Source of the DNA: Streptomyces broussonetiae
GTDB lineage: Bacteria; Actinomycetota; Actinomycetes; Streptomycetales; Streptomycetaceae
Direction: 5' to 3'
NCBI RefSeq assembly: GCF_009796285.1
Contig: NZ_CP047020.1
Span: forward strand, 620,001-684,000
DNA length: 64,000 bases
Positions 7,928 to 16,754 of this stretch are shown here, in pieces; positions within the stretch are counted from its first letter, which is position 1; each line of letters begins with the position of its first letter. The translations under genes were made by a program, and so were the position numbers. The notes beneath the pieces are model-generated. The model searched no databases and was not told the DNA's origin. It was given only the letters and a program-made list of their open reading frames with translations.

Positions 7928-8013
7928 CCGAGCCGGGTGAGTTGGCCAACGAGTCTGCGGGTTTGCCGGGACTTGCGGATGTGGTGGATCAAGCCGTCGG
8001 CGCAGGCATGGTG
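7906..8013 (-). pseudogene. possible transposase C-terminal fragment
   Basis: The reverse strand reads DGLIHHIRKSRQTRRL and VGQLTRLGYDVTL, which resembles the basic C-terminal tail of some actinobacterial transposases. It has no start and overlaps the LysR remnant. Weak evidence; it may simply mark an old insertion scar. Confidence 0.25.
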
Positions 8014-8083
8014 CCGACGTCTGCGAGGCCGGGCCTGCCAGGGCACCGGACTCCGGCTGAGCGACAGCCTCGGCCGGTTGCCG

Positions 8084-9220
8084 TCAGCCGGAGACTGCCG
8101 CCGTCCATCCGCGGGCGACGGTCTGCCTCGCCTTCTCCAGTTGCGCGTCCGTCGGAAACTGCGGCGTTCCCTCCACCATCGGCAGCCGGGCGGCGGCTGC
8201 CTTGTCCAGCGTGCCCTCCTTCTGCATGACGTCCATGAGGACCGGGCGGGCATGGCCGTGGAGCCGGAGGTTCTGGCCCTGTGTGCTGAACAGGTACTCC
8301 TCCCACAGGCGGGCGGCCGCCGGATGCGGGGCGTCTTTGTTGATCGCCTGCGCGTAGTACTGGGCGAAGCTGCCGTGGAAGGGGATCGCGACCTGCCAGT
8401 TCACGCCCTTGCCACGGAGCTGGTTGGCGTAGCCGAGATTGAGGAAGTCCCAGTTGATGCTGATGGGCGTCCGGCCGGCCTCGATCGTGGCTGAGGTGGA
8501 CTGTGTGGCATTGAAGTTGCCGGTCCTTTTCAGCCGGGCGAAGAAGTCGAGACCGGGCCGGATGTCGTCGAAGGACCCGTTGTTCGCCAGCGCGGCCGCG
8601 TAAACGCCGGCGAAGCCGGATTCAGCCCGGGTCGGGTCCCCCTCGAGCGCCACCATGCCGCGGTAGGCGGGCTTGAGCAGATCGGCGAAGGTCCCGGGGC
8701 AGGGCCTGACACGCCCGGCGTCGCAGCCGATCGAGATGTAGCCTCCGTAGTTGTTGGCCCAGTGGGCCCCCTGGTCCTTCTGGTTTGCGGGGATCGCGTC
8801 CCACGCCTCGACCTTGTACGGCGCGAGCAGGTTCTGCCGAGCCGCCGCCCGCGCGAAAGCGTCGCCCACGTCGATCACGTCGGGGGCCGTCGGCCGGTTC
8901 CCGCGGCTGAGGGCGTTGATCTCATCCTGGCTGTGCGCGTACGGATCCTCGACGGTGACCTTGATGCCGTACTTCTTCTCGAAGCCGTCGATCAGGCCCC
9001 CGTAGTCGGCCCAGTCACCCGGAAGCGCGATCGCCGTGAGCCTGTCCTCCTTCTTCGCCGCGGCGACCAGGGCACGTATTCCGCCCGCGTTCGCCGCGGA
9101 GGCCGCCGCCGACGGCTTCTCGCTCGTGGCGGTCGGCGTGCCTCCACAGGCGTTCAGACACAGTGCCGCGAGGCCGAGGCAGCCGAGCGCGGCCGCGGCT
9201 CGGACACGGGGTGTGGTCAC
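8084..9220 (-). CDS. ABC-transporter substrate-binding lipoprotein (extracellular solute-binding family)
   Basis: About 378 residues from GTG at 9220, which is preferred over an upstream in-frame start because it places the lipoprotein signal at the N-terminus (AAALGCLGLAALCLNAC, lipobox LNAC). The mature protein has the pattern of polyamine/iron/thiamine-type binding proteins: LIDGFEKKYGIKVTVEDP, DVIDVGDAFA, YGGYISIGCD, AIEAGRTPISINWD-like hinge and LWEEYLFSTQGQ. It should be anchored outside the membrane and capture a small solute. No permease or ATPase gene is adjacent, so the partner transporter is elsewhere or lost. Confidence 0.82.
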   Translation of the reverse strand: MTTPRVRAAAALGCLGLAALCLNACGGTPTATSEKPSAAASAANAGGIRALVAAAKKEDRLTAIALPGDWADYGGLIDGFEKKYGIKVTVEDPYAHSQDEINALSRGNRPTAPDVIDVGDAFARAAARQNLLAPYKVEAWDAIPANQKDQGAHWANNYGGYISIGCDAGRVRPCPGTFADLLKPAYRGMVALEGDPTRAESGFAGVYAAALANNGSFDDIRPGLDFFARLKRTGNFNATQSTSATIEAGRTPISINWDFLNLGYANQLRGKGVNWQVAIPFHGSFAQYYAQAINKDAPHPAAARLWEEYLFSTQGQNLRLHGHARPVLMDVMQKEGTLDKAAAARLPMVEGTPQFPTDAQLEKARQTVARGWTAAVSG

Positions 9221-9558
9221 GACGGCTCCAGAGGGTGGGGCGGCGCGATCGTGGAGTTGCGGAACTCTCGGGGGCCTGCACACGGTACGGCCGCCGCGTC
9301 GGCCCTGTCGTCATCAGGGCCAGCGTACCCACGCCGGGTGACTGCCCAGGTCGGGCAATGCGCGCGGCCTGCTGATAACGCCGCGTCTACTCGCTGGCCG
9401 GCAGGTTCGTGCCGAACCTTTCCGCCTTCGGCACAGCACCGCCGTGGAGAGGCCTGATGCTTTCACCGTCCTGTGGCGCCATGGCACGTGCCGTGCCCTG
9501 CGCAAGGCGGGTCGTGCGGGTGAGCGGCGGCGGTCGGTCGTGCCATGACTCGGCTTTT
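9221..9558. other. 338-bp intergenic region with short inverted repeat
   Basis: No coding sequence recognised. It should contain the promoter of the leftward binding-protein gene. An inverted repeat TGCCC-AGGTC-GGGCA lies at 9343-9357. Confidence 0.4.
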
Positions 9559-10209
9559 TCATGACATCGGTTCTCCATGCGAACCATGGCGGTTCGCCGT
9601 GAGCAGCGTGCGGATGTCGTCGGTGAATCCCTCCGCGTCCGTCAGGCCGAAGGCGACCCGTTGGAGCAAGAAGCCGTGCAGCAGTCCCATCACTACCCGC
9701 GCACCGTGCTCCGGCTCGACGGTGGCCGGGATGGCGCCGGCCGACTGACTGCGGCGGAGCGCTCCCGCGATGCTGTGGCACACAGCATCGAAGCCCTCGG
9801 TGGCGCGGGCCAACACGGCGTCGTTGCGCAACATCTCCGACCAGGTCTGCACGGCGCAGCGCAGCAACTCCTCGACCGGCACCGGAAGCCCCGCTGCGTC
9901 GGTGGCCGTCTCGACGCTGAGCGCCGTGAGCGAGGCCGTCGCCAGGTCGGCGATGGAGGCTTCGTCGGTGACTGCGGCCAGCCGCTGGACCGGTTCGAAG
10001 ATCATTCGGAACGCGTCGCCGGCAATGGTGAGGATGATCTCCTCCTTGCTCGCGAAGTACCGGTACGGCGCTCCGGCCGAGACGCCGGCCTCCGCGGCGA
10101 TGTCGGGCATCGAGGTCTGGTGGAATCCGTCGCGCGAGAAGCAGCGACGGGCCGCTGCCACGATCTCCGCGCGTTTCGCCTCGCGGCGCTCGGGTGTGAG
10201 GCGCGGCAT
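9559..10209 (-). CDS. TetR-family regulator
   Basis: 216 residues. The N-terminal helix-turn-helix is typical: AARRCFSRDGFHQTSMPDI, AAEAGVSAGAPYRYFASKEE at about residues 18-57. The C-terminal ligand domain is all-helical and not diagnostic. It is divergent from the dihydroxyphthalate-decarboxylase-like gene, with two near-identical 14-bp palindromes in the 102-bp gap. It most likely represses both itself and the divergent gene until a small molecule binds. Confidence 0.9.
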   Translation of the reverse strand: MPRLTPERREAKRAEIVAAARRCFSRDGFHQTSMPDIAAEAGVSAGAPYRYFASKEEIILTIAGDAFRMIFEPVQRLAAVTDEASIADLATASLTALSVETATDAAGLPVPVEELLRCAVQTWSEMLRNDAVLARATEGFDAVCHSIAGALRRSQSAGAIPATVEPEHGARVVMGLLHGFLLQRVAFGLTDAEGFTDDIRTLLTANRHGSHGEPMS

Positions 10210-10227
10210 GGTCGGCTCCCTTCACCG

Positions 10228-10241
10228 TGAACGGTCATTCA
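10228..10241. promoter_or_regulatory. TetR operator candidate 1
   Basis: TGAACGGTCATTCA, an imperfect palindrome of form TGAAYG-N2-CATTYA. It sits just before the -35 of the rightward promoter and next to the TetR start codon. Confidence 0.65.
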
Positions 10242-10243
10242 TC

Positions 10244-10271
10244 TTGACGGCCCGGTGGCCGCAGATAGACT
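10244..10271 (+). promoter_or_regulatory. vegetative-type promoter
   Basis: TTGACG (10244-10249), 16-nt spacer, TAGACT (10266-10271), about 40 bp before the rightward ATG. The two operator candidates bracket it. Confidence 0.6.
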
Positions 10272-10278
10272 CTAAAAG

Positions 10279-10292
10279 TGAATGCTCATTTA
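10279..10292. promoter_or_regulatory. TetR operator candidate 2
   Basis: TGAATGCTCATTTA, same TGAAYG-N2-CATTYA form as the site 51 bp upstream. It lies at the expected transcription start of the rightward gene. Confidence 0.65.
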
Positions 10293-10311
10293 CGGAAGTG
10301 AGGATCGTCCG

Positions 10312-11304
10312 ATGAGTACGAAACTGAGGATCGGCGCCTACACGTACGAGCACACCCGGGCGCTGTTCGACGGCCGCGTCGCCATCAACGGCGTGGACAC
10401 CGCGTTCGAGACGGCGCCGCTGGTCTCGGACATCTTTCGCCGCACTGTCGAAGGACGCTACGACGTCGCCGAACTCGGCCTGACCTACTTCCTGCGGACC
10501 TTCGATCTCGAGGATGCCCCGTTCCTGGCGCTGCCGATCTTTCCGAACCGCAACTTCCGGCACTCGGCGATCTTCGTGAACACGGCAGCCGGGATCGGCA
10601 CTCCGCAGGACCTCGTCGGAAAGACTGTCGGCGAATTCGCGCTCTACGGTCACGACGCCGGGATCTGGCCCAAAGGGATTCTGTCCGACGAGTACGCTGT
10701 GACCCCCGACCAGTGCCGCTGGGTCATCGGCGGCACCAACCACCCCATCCCCGCCTTCGACTGGATCCCCCAGCCCGTGCCGACCGGCGTCGAGATCCGC
10801 CATGCAGGGCACGGCCAGACGCTCGGGGCGATGCTCGCCTCCGGTGAGATCGATGCGCTCATCTCGGTCGATGTCCCGCAGGCCGTGCTGGACGGATCCT
10901 CGACGATCACTCGCCTGTTCCCGGACTACGAGGCCGTCGAGCGCGACTACTATCGGCGCACCGGGATCTTCCCGCCGATGCACATCGTCGCCGTCCGCAG
11001 GGAACTGGCACAGCGGCCCGATCTCCTTCAGGTCGTGTACCGCGCCTTCTGCGAGGCGAAGGATCTCGCCGAGCGCACATACAGGGAGGACGCGGCGAAG
11101 CAGCACATGAGCGTGGTCACCCCCTGGTTCAGCAAGCTGTTCGACGAGAACCGGCGTCTGCTGGGCGAGGACTGGTGGCCCTACGGCGTCCGCGCGAACC
11201 GCAAAGCCGTCGACACGTTCCTGCGCTACCACCACGAGCAGGGCCTCTCCGAACGTCTGCTCACGGGCGAGGACATCTTCGTTCCCGAGTTCCTCGACAC
11301 TTAG
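10312..11304 (+). CDS. 4,5-dihydroxyphthalate decarboxylase-like / substrate-binding-fold protein
   Basis: About 330 residues from the ATG at 10312, with GTGAGGA upstream. The protein resembles the family annotated as 4,5-dihydroxyphthalate decarboxylase, which shares the periplasmic-binding-protein fold: RIGAYTYEHTRALFDGRV near the start, then YDVAELGLTYFLR, FPNRNFRHSAIFV and DALISVDVPQAV. No signal peptide is present, so it should be cytoplasmic. An aromatic-acid decarboxylase or a binding-fold sensor are the plausible roles. Its control by the divergent TetR suggests induction by an aromatic compound. The exact substrate is not readable. Confidence 0.75.
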   Translation: MSTKLRIGAYTYEHTRALFDGRVAINGVDTAFETAPLVSDIFRRTVEGRYDVAELGLTYFLRTFDLEDAPFLALPIFPNRNFRHSAIFVNTAAGIGTPQDLVGKTVGEFALYGHDAGIWPKGILSDEYAVTPDQCRWVIGGTNHPIPAFDWIPQPVPTGVEIRHAGHGQTLGAMLASGEIDALISVDVPQAVLDGSSTITRLFPDYEAVERDYYRRTGIFPPMHIVAVRRELAQRPDLLQVVYRAFCEAKDLAERTYREDAAKQHMSVVTPWFSKLFDENRRLLGEDWWPYGVRANRKAVDTFLRYHHEQGLSERLLTGEDIFVPEFLDT

Positions 11305-11907
11305 CGGACCGGTCTGCCCCGCTCTGCCGCGATGTCCGGTGCCAAGGTCCACGACAGCACTCGCCAAACGACATGACTTCTATGGCTTCGAAACGGTGGG
11401 AGTCGGTCTCGTGGTCGCGGGCGAGGTGGCGGTGGTGCAGGGGCCGGCCGAAGGTCCGCTCATCCTCGTCGGGCCCGGGCAGCTCGAGGCCGTCCTGGAC
11501 CGGCCCGCGCCTGCCGGCCTCAAGAGCTGCGTCTGCGACTGGCACCGCCTCACAGTCAGCTGACGCGGTCCACGCAGGCGCGCCAAGTGACCGGAGCGGC
11601 AGCGACTGCTTGGACCGGGCGCTGTCACAGGCAACGCGGGCCGGGCCGAACGGCTCCCAGCCCGGCCCGCGGCCGCGGCGAACCGCACAGGGAACAGCCT
11701 CTGGCGGCAGTGGCGACGGACCCCCGCCATCGGATTCCCGCTCGCGATCAGCGAGACCCTCCACAACCGGCTCGTGAAACAGAGCAAAGCAGAACATACC
11801 GGTCGGCGGGCGCGGGCGCGAACCAACCGTCTATGACAGGTGACCCCCGGTTCCGGCGGGGAAACCGCCGTCACCTACTTGAGGCGCGCTCGTGCATGAG
11901 TCGGTCT
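11305..11907. other. 600-bp region without an intact gene
   Basis: A short forward frame at 11339-11563 reads plausibly (ETVGVGLVVAGEVAVVQG, PLILVGPGQLEAVLD) and may be the tail of a decayed gene, but it matches nothing I recognise. The rest shows no gene-like frame. Confidence 0.3.
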
Positions 11908-11946
11908 GCCCGCGGCCTCCCGGGCTCGGCCCGGGAGGCCGCGGGC
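11908..11946 (+). terminator. long perfect hairpin
   Basis: GCCCGCGGCCTCCCGGG and its exact complement form a 17-bp stem around a 5-nt loop (CTCGG). There is no T-run, as is common in Streptomyces. It lies 600 bp past the nearest rightward gene and may have served the lost gene before it. Confidence 0.6.
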
Positions 11947-12121
11947 AACTCCTACCATGGAGCGACGCCCAGACGGGTCCCTTCGCCCCGCCTCGCGGCC
12001 CGGCGCCGACGCTGTCCGGGCGACGTCCGGCCGACCCGGGAGCGGCTTGCCCGCCTTGCCGTCGGGTACAGCGATTGAATGAGGATTATCTCTTCAGCGT
12101 CCGAAACCCAGTGAAAGCGAT

Positions 12122-12637
12122 GTGTTCGTGACCCGTCTCGACGGCCCAGGCGACGACCGTATGGAGACGTCGGGCGACGGCCCGGACGCCGTCGCGCTGG
12201 AGATCGCCGATGCTGTGGAGAGTCTCACGAACCTGTGGTCGCTGGCCGCTCAGGAGGCGGCCTTGCGCCTGTCCCTGCACCAGCTTCGGGCGTTGCGGAC
12301 GCTACAGACGGCACCTGGACTGAACCTCACCACGCTGGCCGAGCGGCTTGACATAGGGCTGCCCACGGCCAGCCGGCTGTGTGACCGGCTCGAGGCGGCG
12401 GGGATGCTGGAACGAACTCTGCACCCGCAAAAGCGCCGCGAGGTCCGGCTGAGCCTCACCACACAGGGACGCCGGGTGCTCGATGATGTGGCGTCGCGCC
12501 GGGCAGAGGTGCTGACACTCGCGTTGGAGGCCATGGAACCGGCGGAGCGGTCGGCACTGAGCCGCGGGATGAGGGCCTTTCTCGCCGCTCGGAGCGGGGT
12601 GCTGCCCGCCCCGGGAGACCCGCCCTCCGAGCGGTGA
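12122..12637 (+). CDS. MarR-family regulator (paired with SpoIIE-like paralogue 1)
   Basis: 171 residues from GTG. A winged helix is visible in the centre: LSLHQLRALRTLQTAPGLNL, TTLAERLDIGLPTASRLCDR, then a wing KRREVRLSLTTQGRRVL. The motif TASRLCDRLEAAG is shared with the MarR gene at 19940. The gene converges with a SpoIIE-like phosphatase whose stop is only 10 bp away. The same two families are adjacent again at 18.6-20.4 kb, so this is one of two copies of a regulator/phosphatase module. It probably controls stress-signalling genes; ligand unknown. Confidence 0.85.
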   Translation: MFVTRLDGPGDDRMETSGDGPDAVALEIADAVESLTNLWSLAAQEAALRLSLHQLRALRTLQTAPGLNLTTLAERLDIGLPTASRLCDRLEAAGMLERTLHPQKRREVRLSLTTQGRRVLDDVASRRAEVLTLALEAMEPAERSALSRGMRAFLAARSGVLPAPGDPPSER

Positions 12638-12647
12638 CGGGGCTCGT

Positions 12648-13856
12648 TCAGTGGGGCTCGGGGGTGAGCCGTCCGGTGTCGACGGCCCTTCCGGTCCAGT
12701 CGACGCAGACGACGGCGGCGTCCGAGGTGAGGTCCTTGCTGCCGAAGTGCTCGATCAGCCCGGCGACGACCGCACGGGCGGTCTCGTGCGGCGGGCTCTG
12801 GCGGGTCGCGCCCAGGATCCGGTGCAGCGCGCGTTCCCCGAAGGGGTCTCCGGTCGCCGAGCGGGTGCCGTGCACACCGGTGCTCAGGGCGACCAGGCGA
12901 TCGCCGGGCTCCACGTGAAAGGTCTGTTCCTCGTACGGGGTCTCCTCGAACATCCCGAGGGGGAGCTGCGCTTCCAGCTCGATCAGCTCGATCCCGGTTT
13001 CGCCGACGCGGTACAGCCGGGGGGAGCCGGCGTCGACCGCGCTCACCGTCCCGGTGCCCAGGTCGAAGCGGAGCAGAAGCGTCGAGGCGTACGCCCTGCC
13101 GCCGTACTGGGCGTAGACGGCCTGATCCGCCAGGGCGGCCTGGTCGGCGAGGCCGATGCCGGCGCGGCGGGCGTTGCGCAGGGCGCTGACGGCGAGATTG
13201 GTGAGCAGGGAGGCGCCGATGCCCTGGCCCATGCCGTCGGTCACGGTGACGGTGAGGTGGTCGGCGCTGGTGGACCAGTCGAAGTTGTCGCCGCCGGTGG
13301 CGTAGGCAGGCTCCAGGTGGGCGCCGATGACGTACTCCCGGCGGGCGCAGCCGAGCCCCGGCAGGAGCTGCCACTGCATCTCGGCGGCGAGGGTGAGGCG
13401 GCGGGTGCGGCGGGCCCGCAGATAGAGGTCGGTGTCCCGGCCTGCCGTGGCGACCTCGTGCCCGAGGGCCGTGGCGAACTCGCCGAGGCTGAGCAGGGTG
13501 GCCGGGTCCGCCGCCGTGGCGGGAACGCGTACGGAAAGGATGCCGAGCCGGTCGCCGCGGACGGTGAGGGGCAGGTGGATCAGCTCGGTGGCCGGGTCGG
13601 AGGTGACCTCCACAACCGGCTTCTGGCTGGTGAAGGCGGTGCCCGCAGGGCCGTCGTGAGCGGAGACCCGGTCGCCGGTGTGCGGCATGTCGGTGACCGG
13701 CTGCAGGACGCTGAGGCCGTAGTCGGCCAGCAGAAGGGTGACCTCCCGGGCGCCGAAGAGTTCGGCCAGCAGCGTCCCGGCGGTGGCGGCCAGTGCATGG
13801 GGCGGAGCGGCCCGGAGCCGGCTCTCCACGGACGGGAACGGTTCAGCGGCATTCAC
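12648..13856 (-). CDS. GAF-SpoIIE-type PP2C phosphatase homologue, paralogue 1 (altered metal site)
   Basis: About 402 residues from GTG at 13856, chosen because AGAGGG lies 8 nt upstream and the paralogue starts at the same alignment point; GTG at 13865 is also possible. The N-terminal ~150 residues are GAF-like (LLLADYGLSVLQPV, VRGDRLGILSV). The C-terminal PP2C part has the expected GGDNFD, and TDGMGQG in place of the usual DxxGHG. However, the later SDG/TDG aspartate is changed (LVALSTGVHG), and the last DD reads SD. It may be an impaired phosphatase or a sensor of phosphorylated anti-anti-sigma factors. Confidence 0.85.
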   Translation of the reverse strand: MNAAEPFPSVESRLRAAPPHALAATAGTLLAELFGAREVTLLLADYGLSVLQPVTDMPHTGDRVSAHDGPAGTAFTSQKPVVEVTSDPATELIHLPLTVRGDRLGILSVRVPATAADPATLLSLGEFATALGHEVATAGRDTDLYLRARRTRRLTLAAEMQWQLLPGLGCARREYVIGAHLEPAYATGGDNFDWSTSADHLTVTVTDGMGQGIGASLLTNLAVSALRNARRAGIGLADQAALADQAVYAQYGGRAYASTLLLRFDLGTGTVSAVDAGSPRLYRVGETGIELIELEAQLPLGMFEETPYEEQTFHVEPGDRLVALSTGVHGTRSATGDPFGERALHRILGATRQSPPHETARAVVAGLIEHFGSKDLTSDAAVVCVDWTGRAVDTGRLTPEPH

Positions 13857-13984
13857 AGCGTCCACCCTCTCGCCCGTTGGGCCTCCACGCTATCGCGGCG
13901 AAGGCCCGCCACGGAGCGCGGCAGAGCGAAGCACCACGCTGCGGCCGGGAACGGCATCGGCCGCGTGCCTGTCCGTGCCGCCCG

Positions 13985-15709
13985 TCAGGACGTCGGGAGC
14001 GGGGCGGTGCGGCACAGGAGGAGGCAGACGTCGTCGTCGCGTTCGGACTCGTGGACAAGGGGTTTGAGGAGGGACTCCGCGCTCGCGTCCAGGTCTTCGA
14101 GGTCGGGTTCGTGCAGTGCTGCCAGGGTCTGGGCGAGCAACTCGATCCCGACGTCGATCCCTTCGCTACGCCGCTCGACCAGGCCGTCGGTGTAGAGCAC
14201 CAGTGTCGAACCCGGTTCGATCTCGGTCGTGTGGTCCGCGTACTCGAAGGGAATCGGCACGCCCAGCATGACCCCGGGCTTGTCGTCCAGGACACGCACG
14301 GCTCCGCCGGGAGCGCGGACCACGGCCGGCGGGTGGCCGGCGGCGGCCCACGTCACCTGGGGGTCGTCGGGTCTGAAGCGCGCGATCATGGCGGTGGCGT
14401 AGAGGTTGGGCTGCTGGTGGCAGAGCATGCGGTGCAGCCGTGTGAGGATCCGGGCGGGGCTGGCCTCCTCGATCGCGTACGCGCGCAGTGCCGTGCGTAG
14501 CTGGCCCATGATGACGGCGGCGCGCAGTCCATGTCCGGTGACGTCTCCTATGACGGTCAACAGGCTGCCGTCGGGCTGGAAGAAGGCGTCGTACCAGTCA
14601 CCGCCGATGTTGAGGCCGCGGGTGGCGGGCAGGTACCGCGCGGCCAGGTGCAGGCCGTCGGCGGCAGGCAGGTCGGTGAGCTGGGCGCGCTGCAGTTCCT
14701 CGGCGGTGTCCCGGTGGTGTTCGAAGCGCAGGGCGTTGTCCAGGGCAATGGCGATGCGACGGGCCAGTTCGAGCAGCATGACGCTGGTGTCGGCGTCGAA
14801 GCCGTTCTCTGGCGCCGTGAGCGTCAGGACGCCCAGAGATCGCCGCACGGTGAGGGGGACGCACAGCAGAGGCCGGTCCGGCGACAGGGCGGAGGGCGGG
14901 AGGTCGTCGGCGCCGGGCAGCTCAGCGGGGTGCGGCCCGGCGTGCTGCGGGCGGCCGGTGCGGGCGGCGGCCACCGCGGCGGCGGAGTGGAGGCTGTTTC
15001 CGGCCGCCCGCTCGTCTTCGTCGAACAGCCAGACGTCGACCCGACTCGCGTACTCCGGAATGAGCAGTTCGGGCAGACGGCGCACGATGTCCTCGTGATC
15101 GAGCGACGCGGTGACCACCGCGCTGGCGTTGGCGAGGAAGGTCAGCAGGCGTCGTGCCTTCTCCGCCTCACCGCGCGCGACCCGTTCCGCATCCAGAAGT
15201 TCCTGTTGGGTCAGCGCGGCGGCGTCCAGTTCGGCGTGCAGGGCCAGCACGCCCTGGTTGGTCTGGTGCAGTTCCTCGCGGTGGAGGCTGAGCAGGTTCT
15301 CGGACTCGTCCAGCCTCCGGAGAACCGCCGCCGTCTCCTCGTCCGCTGCCAGTAGGGCTTCGGCCGGCGCGGTGGCGTCCGGGTGCGCCGGGAGTGAGGG
15401 GTGTTGTGTCATGGAGCCGGGGCAGGAGAGGACGAGGTGCCAGGACGGGGCCTGTTCCGGGGCCGGCGTGGCCGGCCGTACGACGGCCCGTACGCGCACG
15501 GACTTGTCCTGGCCCGGCCGCTGGACGGTGAGGGTGAGTTCGGCGCCGCCTTGGCCGAGGGACTCTCGCAACTGTGCGCTGAGCGCGGTGAGGAAGCGCG
15601 CTCGTTCGACCTCGGGCGCGCCCAGCGACGCGGCGAGGTGCGCCACGAAGGCCCGGGCTCGGGCGGCCTCGGTGGCTGTGGTGATCTTTCGGACGTCAGG
15701 CGGGATCAT
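13985..15709 (-). CDS. RsbU-like GAF + SpoIIE PP2C phosphatase
   Basis: About 574 residues from the ATG at 15709, which overlaps the upstream gene by 14 nt. Order: an N-terminal RsbT-binding-like helical segment (IPPDVRKITTATEAAR..), a coiled coil (about residues 130-200, DESENLLSLHREELHQTNQG), a GAF domain ending in RIAIALDNALRFEHH, and a complete PP2C domain with NIGGDWYD, IGDVTGHGLRAA, LYTDGLVERR and RDDDVCLLL. All metal ligands are present, so it should be active. It is the likely output phosphatase of the rsbRST operon, dephosphorylating an anti-anti-sigma factor under stress. Confidence 0.9.
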   Translation of the reverse strand: MIPPDVRKITTATEAARARAFVAHLAASLGAPEVERARFLTALSAQLRESLGQGGAELTLTVQRPGQDKSVRVRAVVRPATPAPEQAPSWHLVLSCPGSMTQHPSLPAHPDATAPAEALLAADEETAAVLRRLDESENLLSLHREELHQTNQGVLALHAELDAAALTQQELLDAERVARGEAEKARRLLTFLANASAVVTASLDHEDIVRRLPELLIPEYASRVDVWLFDEDERAAGNSLHSAAAVAAARTGRPQHAGPHPAELPGADDLPPSALSPDRPLLCVPLTVRRSLGVLTLTAPENGFDADTSVMLLELARRIAIALDNALRFEHHRDTAEELQRAQLTDLPAADGLHLAARYLPATRGLNIGGDWYDAFFQPDGSLLTVIGDVTGHGLRAAVIMGQLRTALRAYAIEEASPARILTRLHRMLCHQQPNLYATAMIARFRPDDPQVTWAAAGHPPAVVRAPGGAVRVLDDKPGVMLGVPIPFEYADHTTEIEPGSTLVLYTDGLVERRSEGIDVGIELLAQTLAALHEPDLEDLDASAESLLKPLVHESERDDDVCLLLCRTAPLPTS

Positions 15710-16754
15710 GGCGTGGGTCCACGGGGTCGGAGGCCACGACGGCCACGGTGGTGTCGTCGCGCACAGGGCTGGCGGCGCTGCTGGCATCACGCACGATGGT
15801 CGCCGCGACCACCGCCGGCTCATGGGTGAGGAGACCGGGATCCTTGGGCGGTACCCATCGGCTGGGCAGACCGTCGCTGTGCAGGACGAGCAGACTGCCC
15901 GGCCACCAGGGACGGCGTCGTACGGGCACGGTCGCCGGGAACTGGGCGCCGACGATGCCCGGGTGGGAGATCAGGTGGTCCCAGGAGTCGCCGACATGCA
16001 GGCGGGCACCGATGTTGCCGACGCCGGCGAACGCCAGTTCTCCGCTGTCGGTGTCGACTTGCGCCACGGCGACCGCCGCGCCTCGGGTGGGCCGAAGGGC
16101 CGGGTGCATGTGACGCAGGATCTCCTCCGGTGGCAGGTGTGCCGAGCGGTACAGCTCATCGACGGCGGCGCTGGACGCCTGCGCTGCCTGGGCGCCGTGG
16201 CCGAGGCCGTCGGCGAGCATCAGGGTCAGTCGGGTGCCCGACCGGGCGCAGCTCCAGGCGTCTCCCGAGTACTCGGCCCGGCCGAGGGGTACATTGATCC
16301 CTCCCGCCCTCGGGGTCTGCTTCCTCGGTCCTCGACTTGTCCCGGGTTCCTGGTCGACGCGGGCGACTGCGACGGTGCCACGAGGGGTGCTGTACAGGTC
16401 GAAATCGCTGGATATGCGCAGGCAGGTACCCAGGCCGGCGCCGAGTGACGCCTCGCTGGTGGTGTACCCGTCGCGGATGGCCGCACTGATGTCGTGGATG
16501 CCTGGACCGTAGTCGATGGCTGTCACCTGCACCGCGGGGGTGTGTGTCACGCCGGGCCGGTCGAGGAGGTCGATCAGGACCCGGCCGCCGCTGGCGTGCT
16601 TGACCAGGTTGGTGGCCAGCTCGGTAGCGACCAGGGCCGCGACCGCGGTGCGGTGCGGGTCGAGACAGACATCGTTGCTGGCCGCCTCGACCGCCACCCG
16701 GACGTCCCGTACGCGGGTGGAGTCGTGCACCGGGATGTCCCAGACGCGTCCCAT
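15696..16754 (-). CDS. RsbT-like HATPase fused to RsbX-type PP2C phosphatase
   Basis: About 352 residues; ATG at 16754 overlaps the rsbT stop as TGATG. The N-terminal 130 residues are a GHKL serine kinase: TELATNLVKHASGG, AIDYGPGIHDI and GAGLGTCLRISSDFDLYS. The C-terminal ~200 residues are a PP2C phosphatase with LMLADGLGHGAQAA, LLVLHSDGLPSRW and RDDTTVAVV, like RsbX, which resets phospho-RsbS/RsbR. Kinase and antagonistic phosphatase on one chain is a compact switch and reset. It sits between rsbT and the RsbU-like gene, fully within the operon. Confidence 0.9.
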   Translation of the reverse strand: MGRVWDIPVHDSTRVRDVRVAVEAASNDVCLDPHRTAVAALVATELATNLVKHASGGRVLIDLLDRPGVTHTPAVQVTAIDYGPGIHDISAAIRDGYTTSEASLGAGLGTCLRISSDFDLYSTPRGTVAVARVDQEPGTSRGPRKQTPRAGGINVPLGRAEYSGDAWSCARSGTRLTLMLADGLGHGAQAAQASSAAVDELYRSAHLPPEEILRHMHPALRPTRGAAVAVAQVDTDSGELAFAGVGNIGARLHVGDSWDHLISHPGIVGAQFPATVPVRRRPWWPGSLLVLHSDGLPSRWVPPKDPGLLTHEPAVVAATIVRDASSAASPVRDDTTVAVVASDPVDPRHDPA

